A DNA stretch of 64,000 nucleotides from Nocardioides albertanoniae (GCF_006716315.1 NZ_VFOV01000001.1:1222501-1286500); one strand, 5' to 3'; numbered from the stretch's first letter, positions 26,352 through 34,860 are shown. Numbers and translations are program-made. The notes: generated by a model from the sequence alone, not told the origin.

Positions 26352-27797
26352 TCAGTCGGCCTTGGGGGAGGAGCCGCCCGAGGAACGACGGCGACGGCGC
26401 CGGCGGGGCGCCGACCCCTCGCTCTTGCCCTCGCCGGACCCGGCGTTGGCGGCAGCCGGCGCGCCGGACTTCTCGACGACCTGGCCGCCGCGCGACCGGG
26501 TGCGCTGGCGGTCACGGTTGCGGGGAGCGCGCTCGCGCTTCTCGCCCTCGGACCTGGGGCCCTTGTCCTTGGGGCGGTCGGGAGTGGCCGCCTTGATCCG
26601 GCCCTTGGTGCCCTTCGGGATGCCCATGTCGTGGAGGAAGTTCTCCGAGGACGAGTAGGTCTCGACCGGCTCCTCGAAGGGCAGGTCGAGGGCCTTGTTG
26701 ATCATCTTCCACTTGTGCAGGTCGGCCCAGTCGACCAGCGTGACCGCGACACCGGAGGCGCCGGCGCGGCCGGTGCGGCCGATGCGGTGGACGTAGGTCT
26801 TCTCGTCGTCGGGGGTCGTGTAGTTGACCACGTGGGAGACGCCGGTGACGTCGATGCCGCGAGCGGCGACGTCGGTGGCCACCAGCACCTCGATCTTGCC
26901 GTCACGGAACCGCTGCATGACCCGCTCGCGCGCGGCCTGCTGCATGTCGCCGTGGAGCGGCGAGGCGGGGAAACCGCGGTCGGCGAGGTCGTCGGCGACG
27001 CGCTGGGCCTGGCGCTTGGTGCGGGCGAAGACGACGACCTTGTCGTGGTCCTCGCACTGCAGCAGGCGGCCGATCATCTCGGGCTTGTCGAGGTCGTGGG
27101 CCTGGTAGACGAACTGGGCGGTGGCGGGCACCGTCTCGCGCTCGGTCGAGGACTCGGCGCGGATGTTCATCGGGTGGCGCATGTAAGAGCGCGCCAGCGC
27201 CACGATCGCGCCCGGCATGGTGGCCGAGAAGAGCAGGGTCTGGCGGGTCTCCGGGGTGAGGGTGACCAGCTTCTCCACGTCGGGCAGGAAGCCGAGGTCG
27301 AGCATCTCGTCGGCCTCGTCGAGCACGAGCGCGTGCACGTGGGAGAGGTCGAGCACCTTCCGGTTGGCCAGGTCGATCAGGCGGCCGGGGGTGCCGACGA
27401 CGATGTCGACGCCCTTCTCCAGACCCTCGATCTGCGGCTCGTAGCCGGCGCCGCCGTAGATGGTCAGCACGCGGAGGCCGCGGTCTTCGGAGATCAGCGA
27501 GATCTCGGCCGAGACCTGCATGGCCAGCTCGCGGGTCGGGGCCACGATCAGCGCCTGCGGCTTGCCCTGGGGCAGGTCGAGGTAGTCGGGGTCCTTCGGG
27601 GAGACGCTGCGCTGCACGACCGGGATGCCGAAGGCCAGCGTCTTGCCGGAGCCGGTGCGCGCCTGGCCGATCAGGTCGGTGCCCTGCAGGGCGACCGAGA
27701 GGGTCATCTCCTGGATGGCGAAGGGGGTGGTGATGCCTTTGCGCTCGAGGGGAGCGCAGATCTCGGGGTGAACACCGAGGTCCTTGAACGTTGTCAT
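26352..27797 (-). CDS. DEAD-box ATP-dependent RNA helicase
   Basis: A 481-residue DEAD-box helicase for RNA remodelling, such as ribosome assembly or mRNA decay. All motifs are visible: Q motif with TPFAIQEMTL, Walker A ARTGSGKT, PTRELA, TPGRL, DEAD in VLDEADEMLDLGF, SAT, then VFARTKRQAQRVAD, TDVAARGIDV and HRIGRTGRAG. The C-terminal 100 residues are Arg/Lys/Ser-rich and disordered ([12 protein letters not shown]), an RNA-binding tail usual in actinobacterial RhlE-like proteins. Start taken at MTTFKDLGV (27797); an ATG nine codons upstream is possible. Confidence 0.93.
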   Translation of the reverse strand: MTTFKDLGVHPEICAPLERKGITTPFAIQEMTLSVALQGTDLIGQARTGSGKTLAFGIPVVQRSVSPKDPDYLDLPQGKPQALIVAPTRELAMQVSAEISLISEDRGLRVLTIYGGAGYEPQIEGLEKGVDIVVGTPGRLIDLANRKVLDLSHVHALVLDEADEMLDLGFLPDVEKLVTLTPETRQTLLFSATMPGAIVALARSYMRHPMNIRAESSTERETVPATAQFVYQAHDLDKPEMIGRLLQCEDHDKVVVFARTKRQAQRVADDLADRGFPASPLHGDMQQAARERVMQRFRDGKIEVLVATDVAARGIDVTGVSHVVNYTTPDDEKTYVHRIGRTGRAGASGVAVTLVDWADLHKWKMINKALDLPFEEPVETYSSSENFLHDMGIPKGTKGRIKAATPDRPKDKGPRSEGEKRERAPRNRDRQRTRSRGGQVVEKSGAPAAANAGSGEGKSEGSAPRRRRRRRSSGGSSPKAD

Positions 27798-27972
27798 GAT
27801 TTCGTCGCTACTCGCTTGTCTCATCGAATGCGGCGAGCGACTCACGGGTGTCTCGGGCTTGCCGGGGGCGAGTGCCACGCCGCGCACATACGGGATCCAG
27901 TCCTCCGCCGTGTGATGTGAATCCGGGCGGTGCTGGGTCGGTCGATCATCATTCTATCGGTAGGGTTCTCCC

Positions 27973-28674
27973 GTGGTTGCATCCTCAGAGTCCAAGGGTC
28001 TTCAGGATCCGTTCGGTGATCCCGTCTACAAGGCCGCTGTCATCGACGTGCTGGGTGCGGTCGCCTACGGCGAGGTCTCGGCCGTCGAGCGCCTGACCGA
28101 CGACGCGAAGATGGCGCCGTCGCTGGAGGACAAGACGGCGCTGCTCGCGATGGCGGCCGCTCAGCAGGCCAAGATCCAGCCGGTCCTCGACCGGCTCGGG
28201 GAGCTCGGAGTCGACGCGTACGCCGCCATGGAGCCGCTGCGTGAGGGCTTCGACGCGTTCCACACCCACACCAGGCCGTCCGACTGGTGGGAGTCGCTGG
28301 TCAAGGCCTACGTCGGCGACGGGCTCGCCAACGACTTCTACCGCGAGATCGCGGGCTACCTCGACGAGGAGACCCGCAAGCTCGTCGTCACCACCCTCGA
28401 GGACTCCGGGCGAGCAGACTTCGTGGTCGACCGGGTGCGGGCCGGCATCGAGGCCGACCACCTCATCGGCGGCCGGCTGGCGCTGTGGGGTCGTCGTCTG
28501 ATGGGCGAGGCGATCACCCAGACGCAGCAGATCGCGGCCACCCGCGAGGGTCTCAGCGGCCTGATCATCGACGACCACCTGCCGGGGCTCGACCTCGGCA
28601 CCATCGGAGAGATGCTGACCCGGATCACCCAGCGCCACGTCGAGCGCATGGGCAAGCTCGGCCTCGAGCACTGA
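27973..28674 (+). CDS. Ferritin-like fold protein (MiaE-like)
   Basis: A 233-residue all-helical protein of the actinobacterial 'ferritin-like fold-containing' group, related to the tRNA hydroxylase MiaE. Candidate iron ligands: Glu in AYGEVSAVERL, Glu/His in REGFDAFHTHTRPSDWWESL, Glu/Asp-His in RAGIEADHLIGGRLALWGRRLMGEA. tRNA as substrate is not proven. GTG start with TAGGGT at 27961-27966 six nt upstream (leaderless). The downstream C39 peptidase frame begins at or just before its stop codon. Confidence 0.75.
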   Translation: MVASSESKGLQDPFGDPVYKAAVIDVLGAVAYGEVSAVERLTDDAKMAPSLEDKTALLAMAAAQQAKIQPVLDRLGELGVDAYAAMEPLREGFDAFHTHTRPSDWWESLVKAYVGDGLANDFYREIAGYLDEETRKLVVTTLEDSGRADFVVDRVRAGIEADHLIGGRLALWGRRLMGEAITQTQQIAATREGLSGLIIDDHLPGLDLGTIGEMLTRITQRHVERMGKLGLEH

Positions 28675-28745
28675 GGATCGGGCCGATCCCCGGCATCACC
28701 TGGACCGGATGGTCGGGAGCGCAGATCGCTCCCGACGCCTCCGGC

Positions 28746-29786
28746 GTGTGGACATCTCCTGAGGTCAGCCCGGGTTTCGCCTTCGACGAGCTGGTCGCCT
28801 CCTGGAACGTGACCACCCCGCCCCAGACGTGGGTCGAGGTCGCCGCGCAGGTGGTCGCGGCATCGGGGGAGCGCAGCGGTTGGCTGGTCCTGGCGCGGTG
28901 GTCGAGCGACCCGGCCTTCGTCTCGACCTCCGTCGGCGGTCAGGACGACCCGATCGCGGTCGCGGCCGACGACACGATCCTGGGGCGCGAGGGGCGCATG
29001 TTCACGGGTTTCGTGGTGCGGCTCACGGTGCACGGTCCCGCGGGGAGCCGGCCCCGGGCGAGCCGGCCCCGGGCGAGCCGGCCCCGGGTGAGCCTGCTGG
29101 GGGCGATGGTCTCCGCCGATGCTCGTGGCTCGGCGCCGGGAGCCGTCCCGGGGCCGTCGGCTCGCGGGAGGGTCGTGGGTGGCGTACCGGCCTATTCGCA
29201 GCAGCTCCATCGTGATCGCTGTCCGCGCTGGGACGGCGGCGGTCAGTCGTGGTGCAGTGCGGTGTCGACGGCGATGGTCGCCGACTTCTGGGGCGTCGGT
29301 CCGTCGAGCGCGGAGATGGCCTGGGTCGACTACAAGACCCCTGACCCGCAGGTGCCGTTCACGGTGCGCGAGGTCTACGACGAGGCCTTCGGCGGCGCCG
29401 GCAACTGGGCGTTCAACACCGCCTACGCGGGCTCGCGCGGCCTGGTCGCGTACGTCACCCGGCTCCGCTCCTTCGCCGAGGCCGCCCGGTTCGTCGAGGC
29501 AGGGATCCCGCTCGTGCTCGCCGTCTCCCACCAGGAGGGCGAGCTGACCGGCGCCGGGTATGTCACCAACGGCCACCTGCTGGTGCTGGTCGGCTTCGAC
29601 ACCGACGGCAACCCGGTCGTCCACGACCCCGCCTCCCACAAGATCCCCAGCGACGAGGAGGTGCGAGCGACGTACGACCTCGTCGAGCTCGACCGCGCCT
29701 GGGCCCGGTCGGGGAGGGTCGTCTACGTCATCCACCCGCCGGACGTCGCGCCGCCCGAACCTCCGAGCCAGCCGAACTGGGCGTGA
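28746..29786 (+). CDS. C39-like papain-fold peptidase (start uncertain)
   Basis: A C39/papain-like cysteine peptidase. The catalytic domain shows Cys in GGQSWCSAVSTAMVADFWGV, His in NGHLLVLVGFD and Asp in VVHDPASHKI. The N-terminal half is a beta-rich domain (SPEVSPGFAFDELVASWNV, TWVEVAAQVVAASG). A linker encodes three RPRAS/RPRVS units from a 15-nt tandem repeat at 29045-29089. Start problem: the homologous-looking frame extends upstream to 28671 (RIGPIPGITWTGWSG), but no ATG/GTG/TTG exists there; a CTG at 28671 overlaps the previous stop as CTGA. The first canonical start is GTG 28746. No signal peptide is evident. Confidence 0.72.
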   Translation: MWTSPEVSPGFAFDELVASWNVTTPPQTWVEVAAQVVAASGERSGWLVLARWSSDPAFVSTSVGGQDDPIAVAADDTILGREGRMFTGFVVRLTVHGPAGSRPRASRPRASRPRVSLLGAMVSADARGSAPGAVPGPSARGRVVGGVPAYSQQLHRDRCPRWDGGGQSWCSAVSTAMVADFWGVGPSSAEMAWVDYKTPDPQVPFTVREVYDEAFGGAGNWAFNTAYAGSRGLVAYVTRLRSFAEAARFVEAGIPLVLAVSHQEGELTGAGYVTNGHLLVLVGFDTDGNPVVHDPASHKIPSDEEVRATYDLVELDRAWARSGRVVYVIHPPDVAPPEPPSQPNWA

Positions 29787-29790
29787 TCAG

Positions 29791-29869
29791 GAGCTGTAAC
29801 ACGCTGTTCGTAGGACTATCCGGTCGTTTAGATAGGGCGAGTAGTACTACGAACGACGTGTTACAGCTC
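29791..29869. terminator. Large hairpin between convergent genes
   Basis: Three nested perfect stems: 13 bp (29791-29803 with 29857-29869), 8 bp (29806-29813 with 29847-29854) and 5 bp (29816-29820 with 29831-29835). It starts 5 bp after the C39 peptidase stop. A bidirectional terminator is likely, but it is unusually long and AT-rich for the region. Confidence 0.65.
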
Positions 29870-29891
29870 GCCGCCGCCCAGCCGGGAACAG

Positions 29892-29927
29892 CGAAGCGGC
29901 CCTGCCCCCAGGGGCAGAGCCGCTTCG
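29892..29927 (-). terminator. Terminator of the GlsB/YeaQ-type gene
   Basis: Outer 9-bp stem (29892-29900 with 29919-29927) and inner 6-bp stem (29902-29907 with 29912-29917), 18 bp beyond the stop of the minus-strand gene at 29945. Confidence 0.75.
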
Positions 29928-29944
29928 AGCGACCTGGGTGAAGC

Positions 29945-30256
29945 TCAGGCCTTGGACTTGCCGGTGATGCCGGCAGCCACGACGACCGCGATGGCGGCGA
30001 CGACGACCTGCCAGAGGTGACGCCACCAGTCGATGCCCTTGGACGTGTTCCACATGTCGTAGTCGGGGTTGCCCTCGACGTTGCCGGCCACACCGAAGAT
30101 GGCGTAGTAGATCCAGCCACCGACGAGCATGCCGATGATGCCGCAGACGACGACGAGCCAGAACGGAATGTTGTCCCGGCTGCCCGGGGCGAGGAACTTG
30201 CCTAGCAAACCGATGACGACGCCACCGATGAGGGTGACGAGAATGGTCCCGATCAT
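29945..30256 (-). CDS. GlsB/YeaQ/YmgE-family stress-response membrane protein
   Basis: A 103-residue protein with three hydrophobic segments: IGTILVTLIGGVVIGLLGKF (N-terminus), FWLVVVCGIIGMLVGGWIYYAIFGV (middle) and WQVVVAAIAVVVAAGI (C-terminus). The Gly-rich first two helices match the GlsB/YeaQ (transglycosylase-associated) family; the third helix after a polar insert (EGNPDYDMWNTSKGIDWWRH) is an extension. Function unknown; relatives are induced by stress. RBS AAGGGATAAGGC-type upstream. Monocistronic. Confidence 0.83.
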   Translation of the reverse strand: MIGTILVTLIGGVVIGLLGKFLAPGSRDNIPFWLVVVCGIIGMLVGGWIYYAIFGVAGNVEGNPDYDMWNTSKGIDWWRHLWQVVVAAIAVVVAAGITGKSKA

Positions 30257-30392
30257 GCCTTATCCCTTCAGGTTGAGATTGACGCTAAGAATGCGCCGAT
30301 AACTCGATCTTGCACCTGTTGGGACGAGTTTGCACGGACAACATGGCCCAAACCCGGAAAGTGCTCCCGGATCAGGGCCTTCGTCGACCGGG

Positions 30393-30614
30393 TCAGCCGG
30401 CGAAGCCGACCTTGCCGGTCTTGGTCGGGCCGAGCTCGACGTAGGCGAGCTTGTCGGTCGGCACGATCACCTTGCGGCCCTTGGTGTCGGTCAGTGCGAG
30501 CACCTTGCCGCCATCGAGGGCGTCGGTGATGAGCTTCTCCACCGACTCGCTCGACTCCTCGGTCTCTACGACGAGCTCACGGGCGGCCTGCTGGACGCCG
30601 ATCTTGACCTCCAC
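30393..30614 (-). CDS. DUF3107 family protein
   Basis: A 73-residue protein (VEVKIGVQQAARELVVETEE...) of the actinobacterial DUF3107 family (Rv3209c-like), small alpha/beta, function unknown. GTG start at 30614 with an ideal AAGGAGG Shine-Dalgarno 4 nt upstream; a longer frame starting at 30641 would read through that ribosome-binding site and is rejected. In actinobacteria this family commonly neighbours a TetR gene and moeZ, as here. Confidence 0.87.
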   Translation of the reverse strand: MEVKIGVQQAARELVVETEESSESVEKLITDALDGGKVLALTDTKGRKVIVPTDKLAYVELGPTKTGKVGFAG

Positions 30615-30724
30615 GGGTCCTCCTTGCGATGGGTCGATCAATGCTTCGGAATCCTCTCACACAGGAGGTGAGGAACCCCGTCGTTGCGCTACGAGCGGAA
30701 TCGGGTGGTCTCGGTCGTTCGTGC

Positions 30725-31357
30725 TCAGTCGTTCTTGGGATAGCCGCGGATGCCACGCCAGGCGAGGCCGGCGACCAGGCGAGCGGCGTCGGCCTGGGAG
30801 AGGCCGCCGTTGTCGTGGAGCCAGAAGCGGGCGCTGACCTGCGCCTGGCCGACGAGCCCGACAGCGAGCAGGTGGGAGGCGGCGGCGGGGAAGCCGGTGT
30901 CTTCGGCGATGACCTCGGCGACGGCCTCGGCGCACGCGTTGGTGACCCGGTCGACCTGCTCGCGCACGGCGGGGTCGTTGGTCAGGTCGGACTCGAAGAC
31001 GAGCCGGAACGCACCGGTCTCGGAGGCGACGTAGTCGTAGAAGGCCTCGACGGTGCGGGCCACGCGCTCCTTGTTCTCGTCGGTCGATGCCAGCGCTGCG
31101 CGACAGCCGTCGATGATCTCGTTGCTGGACTTCTCCAGCAGGGCGAGATAGAGGTCGAGCTTGCCGGGGAAGTGCTGGTAGAGGACGGGCTTCGAGACGC
31201 CGGCTCGCTCGGCGATGTCGTCCATCGCGGCAGCGTGGAAGCCGTAGGCGACGAAGACCTCGAGAGCGGAGTCGAGAAGCTGGGCTCGTCGCTCCGTCCG
31301 GGGCAGACGTGCCCCGCGCGGACGAGTGGGGTCGAGCTCGGATTGGTGCATGGTCAC
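30725..31357 (-). CDS. TetR/AcrR family transcriptional regulator
   Basis: A 210-residue repressor-type protein. The N-terminal HTH (about residues 20-66) reads RRAQLLDSALEVFVAYGFHA then MDDIAERAGVSKPVLYQHFPGKLDLYLALLE, a textbook TetR recognition helix. The C-terminal ligand domain is helical. Ligand and targets are unknown; genes in this position between DUF3107 and moeZ are common in actinobacteria. GTG 31357 is chosen because TAGGCT lies 6 nt upstream on the minus strand (leaderless); ATG 31351 is alternative. Divergent from moeZ. Confidence 0.88.
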   Translation of the reverse strand: MTMHQSELDPTRPRGARLPRTERRAQLLDSALEVFVAYGFHAAAMDDIAERAGVSKPVLYQHFPGKLDLYLALLEKSSNEIIDGCRAALASTDENKERVARTVEAFYDYVASETGAFRLVFESDLTNDPAVREQVDRVTNACAEAVAEVIAEDTGFPAAASHLLAVGLVGQAQVSARFWLHDNGGLSQADAARLVAGLAWRGIRGYPKND

Positions 31358-31484
31358 GCCCGCAGCCTACCCGCTGGTACTCGGATTGCGGGACGGGTCG
31401 TTCCCATCTCCTCCGATGAGGGAACATGGAGTGGTGCCCGCGGTGTTCAAGCAGGCATACGTACGTCCGAACTGAGGAGCAGTT

Positions 31485-32699
31485 GTGTCCCTAGCCCCGC
31501 TCGTGGAGCCCGCCGACGAGCTGACGATCGACGAGGTGCGCCGCTACAGCCGCCACCTCATCATCCCCGACGTCGGCATGGACGGGCAGAAGCGCCTGAA
31601 GAACGCCAAGGTGCTGGTCATCGGCGCCGGCGGCCTCGGATCGCCCGCGCTGCTCTACCTGGCCGCCGCCGGCGTCCACACTCTGGGCATCGCGGAGTTC
31701 GACGAGGTCGACGAGTCGAACCTGCAGCGCCAGATCATCCACGGTCAGTCCGACATCGGGAAGTCCAAGGCGCTGTCCGCCAAGGAGACGATCGCCGAGA
31801 CCAACCCCAACGTCGAGGTGATCCTTCATGAGGGTCGGCTCGACAACGACAACGTCATGGACGTTTTCCGGGGCTACGACCTGATCGTCGACGGCACCGA
31901 CAACTTCGCGACCCGCTACATGGTCAACGACGCGGCGTACTTCCTCGGGATCCCGTACGTCTGGGGCTCGATCTACCGCTTCGACGGTCAGGCCTCGGTC
32001 TTCGCGCCCTCCCTGGCCGACGACGCGCCCTGCTACCGCTGCCTCTACCCCGAGCCCCCGCCCCCGGGCATGGTGCCGAGCTGCGCCGAGGGCGGCGTGC
32101 TCGGCGTGCTGTGCTCCTCGATCGGCTCGATCCAGGTCAACGAGGCCATCAAGCTCCTCACCGGCATCGGTGAGCCGCTGGTCGGCAGGCTGATGATCTA
32201 CGACGCGCTCGAGATGGAATACCGCAAGCTGAAGGTCCGCAAGGACCCGAACTGCGCGCTGTGCGGCGAGAACGCGACCGTCACCGAGCTGATCGACTAC
32301 GACGCCTTCTGCGGCGCGGTCTCCACCGAGGCCGCCGACGCCGCGGCCGGTTCGACGATCTCGGTCACCCAGCTCGCCGACATGATCAAGGAGCGCGACG
32401 AGGGCAACCGTGACTTCGTGCTCGTCGACGTGCGCGAGCCCAACGAGTTCGAGATCAACAAGATCCCGGGCGCGGTGCTGATCCCCAAGGGCGACTTCCT
32501 CAACGGCAACGCGATCCCGCAGGTCGCCGAGCTGACCTCGGACGGTGCCAAGCCGCTCGTGTTCCACTGCAAGAGCGGCGTACGCAGCGCCGAGGTGCTG
32601 GCGATCGCGAAGGGCGCCGGCTACGGCGACGCCGTGCACGTCGGCGGTGGCGTGGTCGCGTGGGTCAACCAGATCGACCCGTCGCAGCCCTCCTACTGA
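31485..32699 (+). CDS. moeZ: MoeZ-type adenylyltransferase/sulfurtransferase
   Basis: A 404-residue fusion of an E1-like adenylyltransferase and a rhodanese domain. It activates and thiolates small ubiquitin-like sulfur carriers (MoaD, ThiS or CysO-type). E1 part: YSRHLIIPDVGMDGQKRL, nucleotide loop VIGAGGLGSPALLYLA (about 47), Arg finger region ESNLQRQIIH, and zinc Cys pairs CYRC (about 184) and CALC (about 255). Rhodanese part (about 285-404) with active Cys in VFHCKSGVRS (about 362). GTG start with GAGGAGCAG upstream. MoaE, a possible pathway partner, is encoded at 61.4 kb. Confidence 0.93.
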   Translation: MSLAPLVEPADELTIDEVRRYSRHLIIPDVGMDGQKRLKNAKVLVIGAGGLGSPALLYLAAAGVHTLGIAEFDEVDESNLQRQIIHGQSDIGKSKALSAKETIAETNPNVEVILHEGRLDNDNVMDVFRGYDLIVDGTDNFATRYMVNDAAYFLGIPYVWGSIYRFDGQASVFAPSLADDAPCYRCLYPEPPPPGMVPSCAEGGVLGVLCSSIGSIQVNEAIKLLTGIGEPLVGRLMIYDALEMEYRKLKVRKDPNCALCGENATVTELIDYDAFCGAVSTEAADAAAGSTISVTQLADMIKERDEGNRDFVLVDVREPNEFEINKIPGAVLIPKGDFLNGNAIPQVAELTSDGAKPLVFHCKSGVRSAEVLAIAKGAGYGDAVHVGGGVVAWVNQIDPSQPSY

Positions 32700-32753
32700 T
32701 CCGCCTTCCCGGCGAGTCTCGGCAGGCTCGAGAACCGGGTTACTGTTCTGTTG

Positions 32754-32790
32754 GCCAGCGGTGGCCCCTCTGGGGTCGCCGCTGGCTTTA
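32754..32790 (+). terminator. Intrinsic terminator after moeZ
   Basis: Stem of about 15 bp (32754-32768 with 32772-32786, two wobble pairs), 3-nt loop, followed by TTTATCTGT; 55 bp beyond the moeZ stop. Confidence 0.8.
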
Positions 32791-32874
32791 TCTGTGTCGG
32801 GGGTAGCCGATAGTTTGACGGCGCAGCTGCGGGGGGCGGAGCTGCCCAATGCACGAACCTCGGAGGATTCGACG

Positions 32875-33165
32875 TTGTCCACACGCGCTCGTCTCAGCGC
32901 GACGCTCGCCGGTGCCACCCTGGCCGGCGGTCTGCTTCTCGGTGCCCCTGCCCATGCGAGCGACGAGGTCCCCAGGCCGGCCTCAGACTCCGCCGTCGGC
33001 TCGACGATCGACCCCCAGAGACTGGAGTCGAACGTCGCCGACCCGACCCGCGGAATACCCCCGTCCTATGTCTTCGCCGGTGTCGGCGCCCTGCTGATGG
33101 GCGCGGGCGTCACCATGGCTGTCCGCCGCAGACGGGCTGAGGCTGTGGCACGCTCGGCCGAGTGA
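32875..33165 (+). CDS. Small exported protein with sorting-signal-like C-terminus
   Basis: A 96-residue predicted exported protein with a signal peptide (LSATLAGATLAGGLLLGAPAHA, cleavage after AHA), a short polar middle, then PPSYVFAGVGALLMGAGVTMAV followed by RRRRAEA. The hydrophobic segment plus basic tail mimics a cell-wall sorting signal, although no LPXTG is visible (IPPSYV is at the position). TTG start with CGGAGGA 7 nt upstream. Its stop overlaps the class F-like sortase start by 4 bp, so the two are co-translated and may work together. I know of no named family. Confidence 0.72.
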   Translation: MSTRARLSATLAGATLAGGLLLGAPAHASDEVPRPASDSAVGSTIDPQRLESNVADPTRGIPPSYVFAGVGALLMGAGVTMAVRRRRAEAVARSAE

Positions 33166-33830
33166 GCTACGGCTACGACCACTACGAGCCTCCCCGGCGG
33201 CCCAGGCGGCAACCCAGCCTGAGAACGCTCGTCGGGGAGGTCTTCGTCGTCGTCCTGGTGATCGCCGTCGCGGTGCTCGGCTATGCCGCCTACGACTACT
33301 ACGCCAAGATCGGCGAGGCGCAGCAGGCGAGCGCCGCCCCGTCCGGGACGACGTCGTCGATCCCCGCGGAGGCCCTCGCCGAGGTGCCGAAGAAGAAGGG
33401 CAAGGTGCGCGGCGTCTCGATCCCCACGCTCAACGTGCACGCCGACGTGGTGCCGTTGTCGATGGAGAGCGGCACGCTCACTCCGCCCGCCGACTCCGCC
33501 CTCATGGGCTGGTGGAAGGGCGGCGCCAAGCCCGGTGCCGACGCCGGGTCTGTGCTGATCGTGGGGCACACCCTGCACAACGGCGGCGGCGTGCTCAACC
33601 ATCTGGGCGAGGTCGGCGTGGGCGAGAAGATCGTCGTACGCACGAAGAACGACGAGTTCGACTACACCGTCCGTTCGGTGCGCGATCTCTCCAAGGCGCA
33701 GGTCGCCGAGCGCAGCGAGATGCTGTTCGACCCCGACGGCGAGGCCCGCCTCGTGGTGGTGACCTGCGACGACTGGGACGGCACCTCGTTCCAGGGCAAC
33801 ACCGTGGTCGTCGCCACCCCTGAAGGTTGA
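33162..33830 (+). CDS. Class F-like sortase
   Basis: A 222-residue membrane-anchored transpeptidase: TM segment VFVVVLVIAVAVLGYAAYDYY (about 27-47), linker, then the sortase barrel with VSIPTLNVHADVVPL, catalytic His in VGHTLHNGG (about 130) and catalytic Cys in VVVTCDDWDG (about 205). The usual Arg after the Cys strand (YRDN in class F) is not seen; the region reads SFQGNTVVVATP. Activity may therefore be altered or another Arg used. GTG start overlaps the preceding small exported protein gene. Substrates are not evident in the window apart from that neighbour. Confidence 0.8.
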   Translation: MSYGYDHYEPPRRPRRQPSLRTLVGEVFVVVLVIAVAVLGYAAYDYYAKIGEAQQASAAPSGTTSSIPAEALAEVPKKKGKVRGVSIPTLNVHADVVPLSMESGTLTPPADSALMGWWKGGAKPGADAGSVLIVGHTLHNGGGVLNHLGEVGVGEKIVVRTKNDEFDYTVRSVRDLSKAQVAERSEMLFDPDGEARLVVVTCDDWDGTSFQGNTVVVATPEG

Positions 33831-33926
33831 TCTGTCAGCCGTCCCACGTGGTGAACAAGTCGTAACCTCCACGCCTCGGGCGTCGTTGAGTGTGAGTCAC
33901 GTCACCGATGAACCGAGGCTCCCCAC

Positions 33927-34796
33927 ATGCTCCGCACACGTCGCTCCGTCCGCCGCGCCGCAGCCCTCGCTGCCAGCGTCCTGACTGCCGCTCTCGTGCC
34001 CGCCCTGATCCCCACCCCCGCCCACGCCTGGGCGCCTGCTGACACCGCCCGGATCACCCCCGGCGTGCAGATGTACACCAAGGGTGCTCAGTGCACGTCC
34101 AACTTCGTCTACACCGACTCCGCCTCCAACGTCTACGTCGGCTACGCCGCGCACTGCGCCGGCCTCGGAGAGGCCACCGACACCAACGGCTGTGCGGCCA
34201 AGTCGCTCCCGGTCGGCACCCCGGTGACCTTCAACGAGGGTGGCTCGCTGCTCGACGAGGGCACCGTGATCGGCAAGGGCACCCTGGTCTACTCCTCCTG
34301 GGAGACCATGCAGAAGCGTGGCACCAAGGACCCCGACACCTGCGCCTACAACGACCTCGCGCTGGTCAAGGTGAGTGACGCCGACAAGGGCAAGGTCAAC
34401 CCGAGCATCCCGATCTGGGGCGGCCCGACGGGCATCGACACCGACGGCACCGCCGCCGGTGACCGGGTCTACTCCTACGGCAACTCCTCGCTGCGTGCCG
34501 ACCTCGACCTGCTCTCCCCGAAGGTCGGCCTCTCGCTCGGTGACGACGTCAGCGGCACCCGCTGGTCGCACCCGCTCTACAACGTCACGCCCGGCATCCC
34601 CGGCGACTCCGGCTCGGGCTTCCTGAGCGGCGAGGGCAAGGCCGTCGGCACGCTGTCGACCCTGGGCCTGGCGCCGCTGCCGGCCTCGAACAACATCGGT
34701 GACCTCGACCTCGAGCTCGACTACGCCAAGGCGACCTCCGGCATCTCCGGACTGCGCCTGGTCAACGGCACCGAGCCGTTCAAGGGTGCCCTCTGA
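33927..34796 (+). CDS. Secreted chymotrypsin-like (S1) serine protease
   Basis: A 289-residue exported protein. Signal peptide RRAAALAASVLTAALVPALIPTPAHA (residues 9-34, cleavage after AHA). Catalytic triad: His in VGYAAHCAG (about 77), Asp in AYNDLALVKV (about 145), Ser in PGIPGDSGSGF (about 229). Two Cys pairs may form disulfides. It resembles secreted actinobacterial trypsin-like proteases without a pro-domain. ATG at 33927, no strong Shine-Dalgarno. Monocistronic. Confidence 0.82.
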   Translation: MLRTRRSVRRAAALAASVLTAALVPALIPTPAHAWAPADTARITPGVQMYTKGAQCTSNFVYTDSASNVYVGYAAHCAGLGEATDTNGCAAKSLPVGTPVTFNEGGSLLDEGTVIGKGTLVYSSWETMQKRGTKDPDTCAYNDLALVKVSDADKGKVNPSIPIWGGPTGIDTDGTAAGDRVYSYGNSSLRADLDLLSPKVGLSLGDDVSGTRWSHPLYNVTPGIPGDSGSGFLSGEGKAVGTLSTLGLAPLPASNNIGDLDLELDYAKATSGISGLRLVNGTEPFKGAL

Positions 34797-34860
34797 GCGA
34801 CACCGCTTGATCGAACCGTTTGATTCCTCCCGGTCGGACGTGACTCGCTAACCTCGAGCC

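Noticed and set aside
32741-32749. Third copy of the GGTTACTG operator before the small exported protein
   Set aside because: Only the left half-site matches (GGTTACTGTTC); no GTAAyC partner. It may instead be a -10 region.
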